From NCBI RefSeq assembly GCF_900091625.1, contig NZ_FMIC01000002.1:5208001-5272000 (forward strand): a DNA stretch of 64,000 bases. Reading direction: 5' to 3'. The position numbers and the translations under genes are program-made. The DNA is from Micromonospora peucetia (GTDB lineage Bacteria > Actinomycetota > Actinomycetes > Mycobacteriales > Micromonosporaceae). The notes beneath the pieces are model-generated. The model was not told where the DNA came from and made no database searches. It saw only the letters and a program-made list of their open reading frames with translations. Of this stretch, positions 57,764-64,000 are shown one piece after another (positions within the stretch are counted from its first letter, which is position 1; each line of letters begins with the position of its first letter).

Positions 57764-58975
57764 GTGACCGATTCCCGTTCCGAGATCCGCCCCTTCCGCA
57801 TCGACATTCCCCAGGAGCAGTGGGACGACCTGACCACCCGGCTGGCGAACACCCGCTGGCCCGTGCTGCCCGACGTCGGCTGGAGCCGCGGCGTGCCCGT
57901 CGCGTACCTGAAGGGTCTGGCCGAGCACTGGCGCACCGGCTACGACTGGCGGGCCCACGAGGCGGAGCTGAACAGGATCCCGCAGTTCGTCACCGAGATC
58001 GACGGGCAGCGGATCCACTTCCTGCACGTCCGCTCGCCCGAGCCGGACGCGACGCCGCTGATGCTGCTGCACGGGTGGCCGGGCTCGATCCTGGAGTTCC
58101 TCGACGCCATCGGCCCGCTGACCGACCCGCGCGCACACGGCGGCGACCCGACCGACGCGTTCCACCTCGTCGTGCCGTCCCTGCCCGGGTTCGGGTTCTC
58201 CACGCCGCTGGCCGGGCCGGGCTGGGGGAGCGAGACGATGGCCACGGCGATGGTGCGGCTGATGAGCCGGCTCGGCTACGAGCGCTACGGGGTACAGGGC
58301 GGGGACACCGGCTCCTGGGTCGCCCCGGCCATCGGCCGGCAGGCCCCGGAGCACGTGCTCGGGGTCCACGTCAACGCGCTGCTCACCTACCCGATCGGCG
58401 CCGACGGCGAACTCGACGGGCTCACCGACGCCGAGCAGCGGCGCCTGGCGGCGATGGCGAGCTACAACGACGGCTACCTGCAGATCCAGGCCAAGTCGCC
58501 GCACACGCTGGCGTACGGGCTGCACGACTCGCCGGCCGGGCAGCTCGCGTGGATCGCCGAGATGTTCCACCGCCTGACCGACCGCCCCGCCGACGAGCCC
58601 CTCGACACCGTCGTCGACACCGACCGGCTGCTCACCAACGTCAGCCTCTACTGGCTGGCCGGCGCGGGCGGATCGGCGGCACAGGTCTACTACGAGGACA
58701 TCACCGCGAACGCGTGGAGCGACGGGGCGGGCGAGTGGGGCGACACCGGGGCGGACGGCGACGCCGCCGCCAGCTGGTCGGCCCCCGCCGCCGGCACGGT
58801 GCCCACCGGCGTGCTGGTGTCGACCGCGAAGGACGTCACGATCCGCCGCTTCGCCGAGCGTGAGCACCGCGTGGTGCACTGGACGGAGCACGACCGGGGC
58901 GGGCACTTCTTCGCCCTGGAGCAGCCCCGGCTGTTCACCGAGGACGTGCGCGACTTCTTCCGAAAGGTCCGCTGA
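57764..58975 (+). CDS. Epoxide hydrolase (alpha/beta hydrolase with EHN domain)
   Basis: 403 residues. The N-terminal EHN region ([20 protein letters not shown]) and [25 protein letters not shown] pattern are typical. Catalytic features: [14 protein letters not shown] (oxyanion HGWP), nucleophile QGGDTGSWV (Asp near residue 179) and [11 protein letters not shown] (His near 386). It opens epoxides to diols, often to detoxify or break down aromatic or terpenoid compounds. GTG at 57764 seems leaderless (TAATGT seven bases upstream). The divergent WYL regulator very likely controls it. Confidence 0.9.
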   Translation: MTDSRSEIRPFRIDIPQEQWDDLTTRLANTRWPVLPDVGWSRGVPVAYLKGLAEHWRTGYDWRAHEAELNRIPQFVTEIDGQRIHFLHVRSPEPDATPLMLLHGWPGSILEFLDAIGPLTDPRAHGGDPTDAFHLVVPSLPGFGFSTPLAGPGWGSETMATAMVRLMSRLGYERYGVQGGDTGSWVAPAIGRQAPEHVLGVHVNALLTYPIGADGELDGLTDAEQRRLAAMASYNDGYLQIQAKSPHTLAYGLHDSPAGQLAWIAEMFHRLTDRPADEPLDTVVDTDRLLTNVSLYWLAGAGGSAAQVYYEDITANAWSDGAGEWGDTGADGDAAASWSAPAAGTVPTGVLVSTAKDVTIRRFAEREHRVVHWTEHDRGGHFFALEQPRLFTEDVRDFFRKVR

Positions 58976-59004
58976 GACGGCCAGCCGTGAGCGGCCGGCA
59001 GCGC

Positions 59005-59748
59005 CTACAGCCGGTGCCGGACCCAGACGTTGGGCTCGACGTAGACGGCGTGGTCGTGCGCCACGTCGCAGTGCACCGGCACGAGGGCCCCCGGCACGTG
59101 GACCGGCCCGGTGGTGTCGAACGGCAGGCCCGTCCAGCGACGCCAGTCGGCGAGGGTCCCGGTGATCGTCATCGACCTGGCGGCGACGCGCTCGATGTGT
59201 CCGCCCGCGCGGACGTGCACCCGCAGCCACGGATCGACCGGCAGGCCGTCCTCGCGGACCTGCGCCGCGTACTGCGTCATCGGCAGTTCGGGCCGGGCGT
59301 GCTTGCCGCTCGGGCGGACCGGCGCGACCAGCGTGTCGTAACCCAGTCGGGCGACGGCCTCCCGCATGGCGGCGAGCATCAGGGCGGACAGCCCGGTGCC
59401 GCGCCGGTCGGGCCGGACGCAGATCTCCAGCGCCGAGACGATGTTCGTGGCGGTGCCGGTGAGGCGGTTGATGGTGGCCCGCTGGATGACCCGGTCCCAG
59501 CCGCCGTCGGGAAGCTCGTCCTCCGTCCAGCGCAACGGTACGGCGTACGCCCGGGCGACGGGGCAGCCGGGATCGGCGGGGTCTACGGCGGCGAACACGA
59601 ACTCGGGATACAGGTCGTGGGCGACGCCGTAGTACACCGCGCCCATCGGGTCCCACAGCATGAACGGCGGCCAGGCCCCGTCGAAGTCCTTGTCGAGCGG
59701 ACCGGCGAGGTCGGGGCGGTCCGCCAGGCTCACGATGTCGAGGGTCAC
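59005..59748 (-). CDS. GNAT-family acetyltransferase-like protein
   Basis: 247 residues from the GTG at 59748. The acetyl-CoA motif is seen at ALEICVRPDRRGTGLSALML (R-x-x-G-x-G type), followed by AAMREAVARLGYDTLVAPV. The protein is longer than a minimal GNAT domain, with extra N- and C-terminal parts (WPPFMLWDPMG; VYVEPNVWVRHRL) shared with a plant-like GNAT subgroup. The substrate is unknown. TACGGT (59755-59760, minus) is six bases before the start. Convergent with the epoxide hydrolase. Confidence 0.75.
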   Translation of the reverse strand: MTLDIVSLADRPDLAGPLDKDFDGAWPPFMLWDPMGAVYYGVAHDLYPEFVFAAVDPADPGCPVARAYAVPLRWTEDELPDGGWDRVIQRATINRLTGTATNIVSALEICVRPDRRGTGLSALMLAAMREAVARLGYDTLVAPVRPSGKHARPELPMTQYAAQVREDGLPVDPWLRVHVRAGGHIERVAARSMTITGTLADWRRWTGLPFDTTGPVHVPGALVPVHCDVAHDHAVYVEPNVWVRHRL

Positions 59749-59754
59749 GGCGGC

Positions 59755-59760
59755 ACCGTA
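59755..59760 (-). promoter_or_regulatory. -10 box TACGGT, leaderless promoter of the GNAT gene
   Basis: Six bases before the GTG at 59748 on the minus strand. Confidence 0.4.
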
Positions 59761-59903
59761 GAGCGCCGGCCCGGCACGCGCACGTTGTTTTCGGGGCCTG
59801 TGCGCCGGGTCACGCGCCCGGATCGAGGCGGCAGCGCAGCGACGCGCCGCCGGGACTCCGGCGCCGCTGGCCGGTACACGGGCGTTCGGTCTATGGTGGC
59901 GCC

Positions 59904-60221
59904 GTGATCGCTCCCGGCCCATTCCGGCAGCCCCGCACCGTGGCCTACCAGGACCTTTCCGTGCAGTCGCGTACGACTGCGGCGGTCGGGCCGCGGACCC
60001 ACCTGGTCGCGGGCGCGATCACCCGCCGCCCCCTCGTGCCGTCGGTCGCCCTCGCCCGCCGGGGCGCCGTCGCGCCGCCGACCCGGCGGATGCCTCTCCA
60101 GCGCCGCCCGCCGCCACCCGGCCGAGATCCACAGGACCGGCACCGGCGGGCGGAGCGCACCAGCGCTCCGCCCCTTCTTTTCATTCCGAGCAGGGAGAAA
60201 AACCGATCGTGTACGTCGTGA
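59904..60221 (+). CDS. Doubtful small ORF in the leader of the DksA-like gene
   Basis: 105 codons from a GTG with TATGGT (59892-59897) six bases upstream, the leaderless pattern used elsewhere in the window. The first 60 codons have the GC-rich third positions of a gene (VAYQDLSVQSRTTAAV region), but the rest is Arg/Pro-rich and less gene-like, a strong hairpin lies inside its tail, and its end overlaps the next gene. It may be a leader ORF, a short real gene, or just transcribed leader. No family is recognised. Confidence 0.25.
   Translation: MIAPGPFRQPRTVAYQDLSVQSRTTAAVGPRTHLVAGAITRRPLVPSVALARRGAVAPPTRRMPLQRRPPPPGRDPQDRHRRAERTSAPPLLFIPSREKNRSCTS
60148..60181 (+). terminator. Intrinsic terminator-like hairpin 28 bases before the DksA-like gene
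   Basis: GGGCGGAGCG (60148-60157) pairs perfectly with CGCTCCGCCC (60164-60173), followed by CTTCTTTTC. This is the only stem here with a real T-rich tail. Being upstream of a gene on the same strand it could end a short leader RNA or act as an attenuator. Confidence 0.65.
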
Positions 60222-60655
60222 ACAGGCAGGACGAGCTGGGTGTGCTGCGGATCGTCCTGGAGGAGCAGTACGAGCGGCACAGCACCCAGCTGGCGCTGCT
60301 GGACCGGCAGGCCCGCCGGATCCGCTCCGACGGCGCCGACCTCGAGGCCGCTTCCGCGTTGACCGCCGCCACCCGACGGGCGCTGGGTGACATCGCCCGG
60401 GCGCTGCACTACCTGGAACAGGGCCACTACGGCGGCTGCGAGGGGTGTGACCGCGACATCCCGATCGAAGAGCTGGCGCACCGGCCGTCGACCCGGTTCT
60501 GCGCCACCTGCCAGCCCGTGGCTCGCCAGCGCGCTGCCCACAGCCGGCGTACGGCACCCACCATCGGCATCGCCCCGCGTGAGGGCAGCTGGCCGAAGGC
60601 CGGAGCACCCTCGTGGAGCGACCGCTGTCGCCACCGGAGCGGCCCCGGGGCATGA
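60209..60655 (+). CDS. TraR/DksA-type C4 zinc-finger protein
   Basis: 148 residues. A long helix (about 5-70, charged, coiled-coil-like) is followed by a C4 zinc finger CEGCDRDIP ... RFCATCQPVARQ, as in DksA and CarD-independent RNA-polymerase-binding proteins. The C-terminal tail is Arg/Ser rich. DksA proteins act in the RNA polymerase secondary channel together with (p)ppGpp; this actinobacterial type may differ. GTG start with GGGAG about 10 bases before; a terminator-like hairpin precedes it. Confidence 0.85.
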   Translation: MYVVNRQDELGVLRIVLEEQYERHSTQLALLDRQARRIRSDGADLEAASALTAATRRALGDIARALHYLEQGHYGGCEGCDRDIPIEELAHRPSTRFCATCQPVARQRAAHSRRTAPTIGIAPREGSWPKAGAPSWSDRCRHRSGPGA

Positions 60656-60673
60656 GGTGACTGTCTTGCCGGT

Positions 60674-60728
60674 GCCGACCGGTCCTGTCGCAGGGCCTCC
60701 CACAGGCGTAAGCCGTACGCCGGTCGGC
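60674..60728. terminator. Long-loop inverted repeat between convergent genes
   Basis: GCCGACCGG (60674-60682) pairs with CCGGTCGGC (60720-60728); loop of 37 bases. Possible terminator for the DksA-like and oxidoreductase genes. Confidence 0.35.
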
Positions 60729-60767
60729 AGCGGCGGGTCGGCCGGAGGGGGCGGTCCTCCAGGCGAA

Positions 60768-61694
60768 CTACGGCATCAGGACGATGCGCTCGTCCGTCTC
60801 GGCGGTCCACGCTTGCGAGATCTCCGCGAGTGGGATGCGCCGGGCCCGCACCTCGATCGCGCCCTCGGCCACCGCGATGGCCAGCTCCGGCAGTTCTGAG
60901 ATGAATTCGTGGGGGGAGACGGAGCCGATGCCGCTGCCGATGATCTGTAGCTGGGCGCCGCGCAGGGCGGCGGACGGGACCGGTGCGGAGTCACCGGCGA
61001 TCGATCCGATCTCGATCCAGATCAGCGGGACGCGGCGGTCGGTGCGAGCGGTGAGCAGCTGGATCATGGCCTGGCCGGTGGGTTCGCCCCAGACGTAGTC
61101 GAGAACGACATCGACGTCGGCTGCCTGCTCGATCTGGTCGAACGTGATCACCTCGTCGGCGCCGAGCGCGGGCAGAGTGGCCAGACGCGCGGTGTCGCGG
61201 CCGGCGGCGATCACCTCGGCGGCGCCGAATCGCTTGGCGATCTGGATGGCCATCCGTCCGGCGCTGCCTGTGGCACCGAGCACGAGGACCCGCTGGCCCT
61301 TCGGGAAGTCGATGCGGCGGCGCAGCGCGACCCATGAGGACATCCCGGGGTTCATCGCGGCGGCGCTCTGCACGGGATCGATGTTGTCCGGCAGGAGAAC
61401 GCTGCGGCGCGGGTCGATCACGGTTCGTTCGGCGAACGTGCCCAGGGCCGTGTCGTCCAGCACCGCATAGCGAAGTCGCCCCTGGTTGTCGCGCACGACG
61501 CCGTCGACGCCGGGAACGAGCGGCAGTACGCCGTTGCTGGAGTAGTGCGAACCGTCGGCCTTTGCCCTCGTCAGGTGGTGCAGTCCGGCCGCGAGAACCT
61601 CCACGACCATCTCATTCTCGCCGGTAGCAACCGGTTCGGGGTGCTCGCCGTAGCTCGGCGGGGTGTTCAAGGCGGTGATGACAGCCGCGTGCAT
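60768..61694 (-). CDS. Zinc-independent quinone oxidoreductase / MDR-family dehydrogenase
   Basis: 308 residues. The NADPH-binding Rossmann motif is VLVLGATGSAGRMAIQIAKRF, the N-terminal GroES-like domain begins MHAAVITALNTPPSYGEHPE, and no structural zinc cysteines are present, so it fits the QOR branch of the medium-chain reductases. Such enzymes reduce quinones or enals with NADPH and often respond to redox stress. GAGGGGAGCC precedes the ATG. Divergent from a MarR regulator with two palindromic sites in between. Confidence 0.88.
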   Translation of the reverse strand: MHAAVITALNTPPSYGEHPEPVATGENEMVVEVLAAGLHHLTRAKADGSHYSSNGVLPLVPGVDGVVRDNQGRLRYAVLDDTALGTFAERTVIDPRRSVLLPDNIDPVQSAAAMNPGMSSWVALRRRIDFPKGQRVLVLGATGSAGRMAIQIAKRFGAAEVIAAGRDTARLATLPALGADEVITFDQIEQAADVDVVLDYVWGEPTGQAMIQLLTARTDRRVPLIWIEIGSIAGDSAPVPSAALRGAQLQIIGSGIGSVSPHEFISELPELAIAVAEGAIEVRARRIPLAEISQAWTAETDERIVLMP

Positions 61695-61709
61695 GTGGCT
61701 CCCCTCGGA

Positions 61710-61756
61710 TGGTTTGTATTACCAACAAGAGTGATGATGGTTGGTATTGCGAACCA
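61710..61756. promoter_or_regulatory. Two MarR-type operators between the oxidoreductase and marR
   Basis: TGGTT-N9-AACAA at 61710-61728 and TGGTT-N9-AACCA at 61738-61756, 28 bases apart. The second ends eight bases before the marR -10 box TAGCAT (61764-61769), which is six bases from the ATG. Confidence 0.75.
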
Positions 61757-61775
61757 TGTCAACTAGCATGCGGAC

Positions 61776-62270
61776 ATGACTACCGATGCGCCGGCTGGAG
61801 TCTCCGCGGACCCTCTCGTGGACGCCCTCGTCCGCAACGCCTTTCAGGTGATGGGCGTGCTCACCCGGGTCGGCGCCGAGCATGACCTGTCATTGACGCA
61901 ACTGCGGGTCCTTGGCCTGCTGCGCGACCGCAGGCCGCGGATGACCGAGTTGGCCGCGTTCCTCGGCCTGGACAAGTCGACGATGTCCGGCTTGATTGAC
62001 CGTGCCGAGCGCCGGGGGCTGCTCGCGCGTGGCAAGAGTGCCGAGGACCGCCGAGCCGTTGACGTGTTCCTCACCGCGGTCGGACTTGAGTTGACCGAGC
62101 GGCTCTACGGCGAGGTCAGGGCCGCGCTGCTGCCGGCAACCGGCCGGCTGGACCCGGAGCAGCGCCATCGGCTCACCGAACTGATCGAACCGGTCCTCGC
62201 TCCTGTCGCTGGCGCCGGGGAGCCCTCGCCGAAGAGAATCCCGGCGCGCTTGGAACTCGCTGCCGACTGA
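61776..62270 (+). CDS. MarR-family transcriptional regulator
   Basis: 164 residues. The winged HTH is clear: LSLTQLRVLGLLRDRRPRMT, ELAAFLGLDKSTMSGLIDRA, and the wing RGLLARGKSAEDRRAVDVFL. No obvious redox cysteine is seen. ATG at 61776 is leaderless (TAGCAT six bases before). Divergent from the quinone oxidoreductase, which it most likely represses until a phenolic or oxidative ligand arrives; two palindromes lie between. Confidence 0.92.
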   Translation: MTTDAPAGVSADPLVDALVRNAFQVMGVLTRVGAEHDLSLTQLRVLGLLRDRRPRMTELAAFLGLDKSTMSGLIDRAERRGLLARGKSAEDRRAVDVFLTAVGLELTERLYGEVRAALLPATGRLDPEQRHRLTELIEPVLAPVAGAGEPSPKRIPARLELAAD

Positions 62271-62432
62271 CGGTCTTCCAACGAATCGGTCTCTACTGGC
62301 GCGAAGGTGAAACAAACGTCCAGTCAGACGCGCCCGGCGCTCCGCACCGCGAGCGGGAGAAGGGCGGCTCGCCCGTTTCCCGCCTGCCAGCCATCAGCTC
62401 AGCACTGCTGAACCGGCCCGCCATACTCACCG

Positions 62433-63695
62433 TCAGCGCAGCGGGTCGAACGGGCGGAGCTCCACGGGCTGCCCGTCGCCGGTGATCTGCGCGGCGAGCA
62501 GCTCGCCGGTGAGCGGGCCGAGGGTGATGCCCCACATGCCGTGGCCGCCGGCGGCGAAGACCCGCGGTGACCTGGTCCGCCCGATCAGGGGAAGGCCGTC
62601 GGGGGTGCAGGGCCGCGAGCCGACCCACTCGTCGGTGCGGGCATCCAGGTCGGCGCCCCGCAGCAGCGGTCGCGCGGCCTCGGCGATGGCCGAGATGCGA
62701 CGCCGGTCCAGCGGCGCCTCGGCGCTGCGGAACTCCATCATCCCGGCGACACGCAGCCGGTCGTCCAGCGGCGTGCAGGCCACGCGCTGCGCGGGGAAGT
62801 AGACCGGACCGGCCGGCAGGTGCTCGATCGCGACGCTGAAGCTGTATCCGCGGCCGGCCTGCACGACGGTCCGGACGCCGAAGCGCCGGGCCAACTGGCC
62901 GAGCCAGGTGCCGGTCGCCAGCACCACCGCGTCGTAGCGCTCGTCGGTGCCGGCGGAGGTCACCACCCGGACCCCGGTCCCCTCGTCGCGGACGTCCACG
63001 ACGTCCACCCCGGCCACGATCGCCGCGCCCCGGGCGCGGACGGAGTCGGCCAGTGCGTGCACGTACTGCCCGGGGTTGATGTAGCGCTGGTCGTGCAGGC
63101 GGATGGCGGCGCCGACGGTGTCCGCCAGCGAGGGCTCCACCTCCCGCGCCTCGGCCCCGGTCAGGACGTCGAACTCGATGCCCTGGCCCGCGGCGTGGAT
63201 GTGCGCCAGCTCGTCGAGCAGGACCGACCGCTCGGCCTCGGTCCGGTATGCCGCGATGAACGACTTCGCCTCGTGCGTCGGCGCCCCGACCCCGCCGGCC
63301 GCCAGCACGTCGAACGCCTCCAACGCCCGCCGGTTCATCGGGATGAAGGCCCGCATCGCGGCCTGCCACTTCGACGGGGTGCTGTGTCGCGCGAAGCCCG
63401 CCAGGAACCGCAGGAGCCGGGGGTCCGCGCGCGGCGGCACGTAGACCGGCGAGGACGGGCTCAGGACGGCGCGCAGCCCGTAGCGCAGCACCGCCGGCTC
63501 CGGCAGGGGAGTGGTGATGCCGGGAGTGAGCCAGCCCGCGTTGCCCCACGACGCGCCCGCCGCCACTCCCGTACGGTCGAGCACGGTGACCCGGACCCCC
63601 CGCTCCTGCAGGAACCAGGCGGTGGCCAGCCCGACCATCCCCGCGCCGACGACGGCGACGTGCTGGGGGGCGGGCACTGACTCGACGGGGGACAT
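62433..63695 (-). CDS. FAD-dependent D-amino-acid dehydrogenase (DadA-like)
   Basis: 420 residues from the ATG at 63695, which follows GAAGGAG at eight bases; an in-frame upstream ATG lacks support. The FAD dinucleotide motif is VAVVGAGMVGLATAWFLQER, the mid-part has WGNAGWLTPGI and RAGRGYSFSV-like features, and the C-terminus GGHGMWGITLGPLTGELLA closes the FAD site. DadA enzymes oxidise D-amino acids (for example D-alanine) to keto acids, passing electrons to the respiratory chain. It is divergent from a PucR-type regulator, a plausible controller. Confidence 0.85.
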   Translation of the reverse strand: MSPVESVPAPQHVAVVGAGMVGLATAWFLQERGVRVTVLDRTGVAAGASWGNAGWLTPGITTPLPEPAVLRYGLRAVLSPSSPVYVPPRADPRLLRFLAGFARHSTPSKWQAAMRAFIPMNRRALEAFDVLAAGGVGAPTHEAKSFIAAYRTEAERSVLLDELAHIHAAGQGIEFDVLTGAEAREVEPSLADTVGAAIRLHDQRYINPGQYVHALADSVRARGAAIVAGVDVVDVRDEGTGVRVVTSAGTDERYDAVVLATGTWLGQLARRFGVRTVVQAGRGYSFSVAIEHLPAGPVYFPAQRVACTPLDDRLRVAGMMEFRSAEAPLDRRRISAIAEAARPLLRGADLDARTDEWVGSRPCTPDGLPLIGRTRSPRVFAAGGHGMWGITLGPLTGELLAAQITGDGQPVELRPFDPLR

Positions 63696-63830
63696 GTCGT
63701 TTTCTCCTTCAGGGGCAAGCGAGGTTGCGGCCAATCCTGTCCCCGCCGGGCCGAGAGGTCATTGTTCGTTGCGACCAAGGATCGCCCAGGTGGTTGGCCG
63801 GACCGGACAAGACCGAGGCACAATCGGGTC

Positions 63831-64000
63831 ATGCTCACCGTGGCTGGCGTGGTGGACGCGGCCGGCGCCGCGTTGCTCAAGATCGTCGTGGCCGCCGGCG
63901 AGGCGGAGGTCCGCGACGTGACCCTCGCCGAACTCGACGACGCCACGACCGGCCAGAGCGGCGACCTCGTCCTCGGTGCGGGCATCTCGACACCGGACCA
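63831..64000 (+). CDS. PucR-family regulator, N-terminal fragment
   Basis: The gene runs off the window; 56 residues are visible. The start MLTVAGVVDAAGAALLKIVV and RDVTLAELDD ... GDLVLGAG matches the PucR (purine catabolism regulator-like) N-terminal domain, where the GDLVLGxG stretch is a hallmark. A C-terminal PucR HTH would be expected outside the window. Divergent from the D-amino-acid dehydrogenase, it probably regulates amino-acid catabolism. Confidence 0.7.
   Translation, partial: MLTVAGVVDAAGAALLKIVVAAGEAEVRDVTLAELDDATTGQSGDLVLGAGISTPD

Overview
The window is high-GC, densely coded DNA with GTG starts, four-base ATGA and GTGA overlaps and many leaderless-type promoters (TANNNT 6-9 bases before the start codon). 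This points to an actinomycete, most likely a filamentous one of the Micromonospora type. That is inferred from gene content and style; no rRNA or tRNA gene is present to confirm it. I see no insertion sequence, prophage, CRISPR array or replication origin. The two ends cut a GH3 glycosidase (left) and a PucR-type regulator (right).

Left part (1-22105), mostly housekeeping and cell-envelope genes: GH3 C-terminus, VanX-like dipeptidase lipoprotein, DinB-like protein, esterase, an HTH/DUF4180 pair, rtcB behind a 443-base leader full of stem-loops, a membrane protein joining an SRPBCC domain to a CBM2-like domain, an ABC-F ATPase with a 9-codon leader peptide and attenuator-like hairpins, a response regulator/kinase/GerMN-lipoprotein operon, a secreted AMIN-like protein, a snapalysin-trypsin double protease, a C39-like protein, a very large hybrid histidine kinase, htpG, a diacylglycerol-kinase-like protein and a DUF72 protein.

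Middle part (22151-38961): a compact hybrid NRPS/PKS locus, all on the minus strand and translationally coupled. In transcription order: C-A-T NRPS, KS plus a dead AT, a free carrier protein, T-C-A-T NRPS, KS-AT-ACP PKS, and a free A domain with a serine-type code. A small unknown protein follows. No thioesterase, ketoreductase or obvious starter loading domain is visible. An alpha/beta hydrolase with a divergent TetR regulator flanks the upstream side; next come a frameshifted aminoglycoside-phosphotransferase-like gene, a NarL-type response regulator and an MFS exporter that may or may not belong to the pathway. This is the best candidate for an undescribed system.

Right part (42622-64000): secreted M23 peptidase, methyltransferase, and a two-sided group (44813-51715) of membrane molybdopterin oxidoreductase, small membrane protein, sugar epimerase, polytopic membrane protein, GT2 glycosyltransferase, DUF2064 protein and methyltransferase that looks like one conserved pathway of unknown product. 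Then come a CapA-like lipoprotein, a lipoprotein/HD-domain pair, two divergent citrate synthases (one carrying an HTH domain) sharing an inverted repeat, and several regulator/enzyme pairs with clear palindromic operators (WYL/epoxide hydrolase, MarR/quinone oxidoreductase). The end holds a GNAT protein, a DksA-like protein, a D-amino-acid dehydrogenase and the start of a PucR-type regulator.
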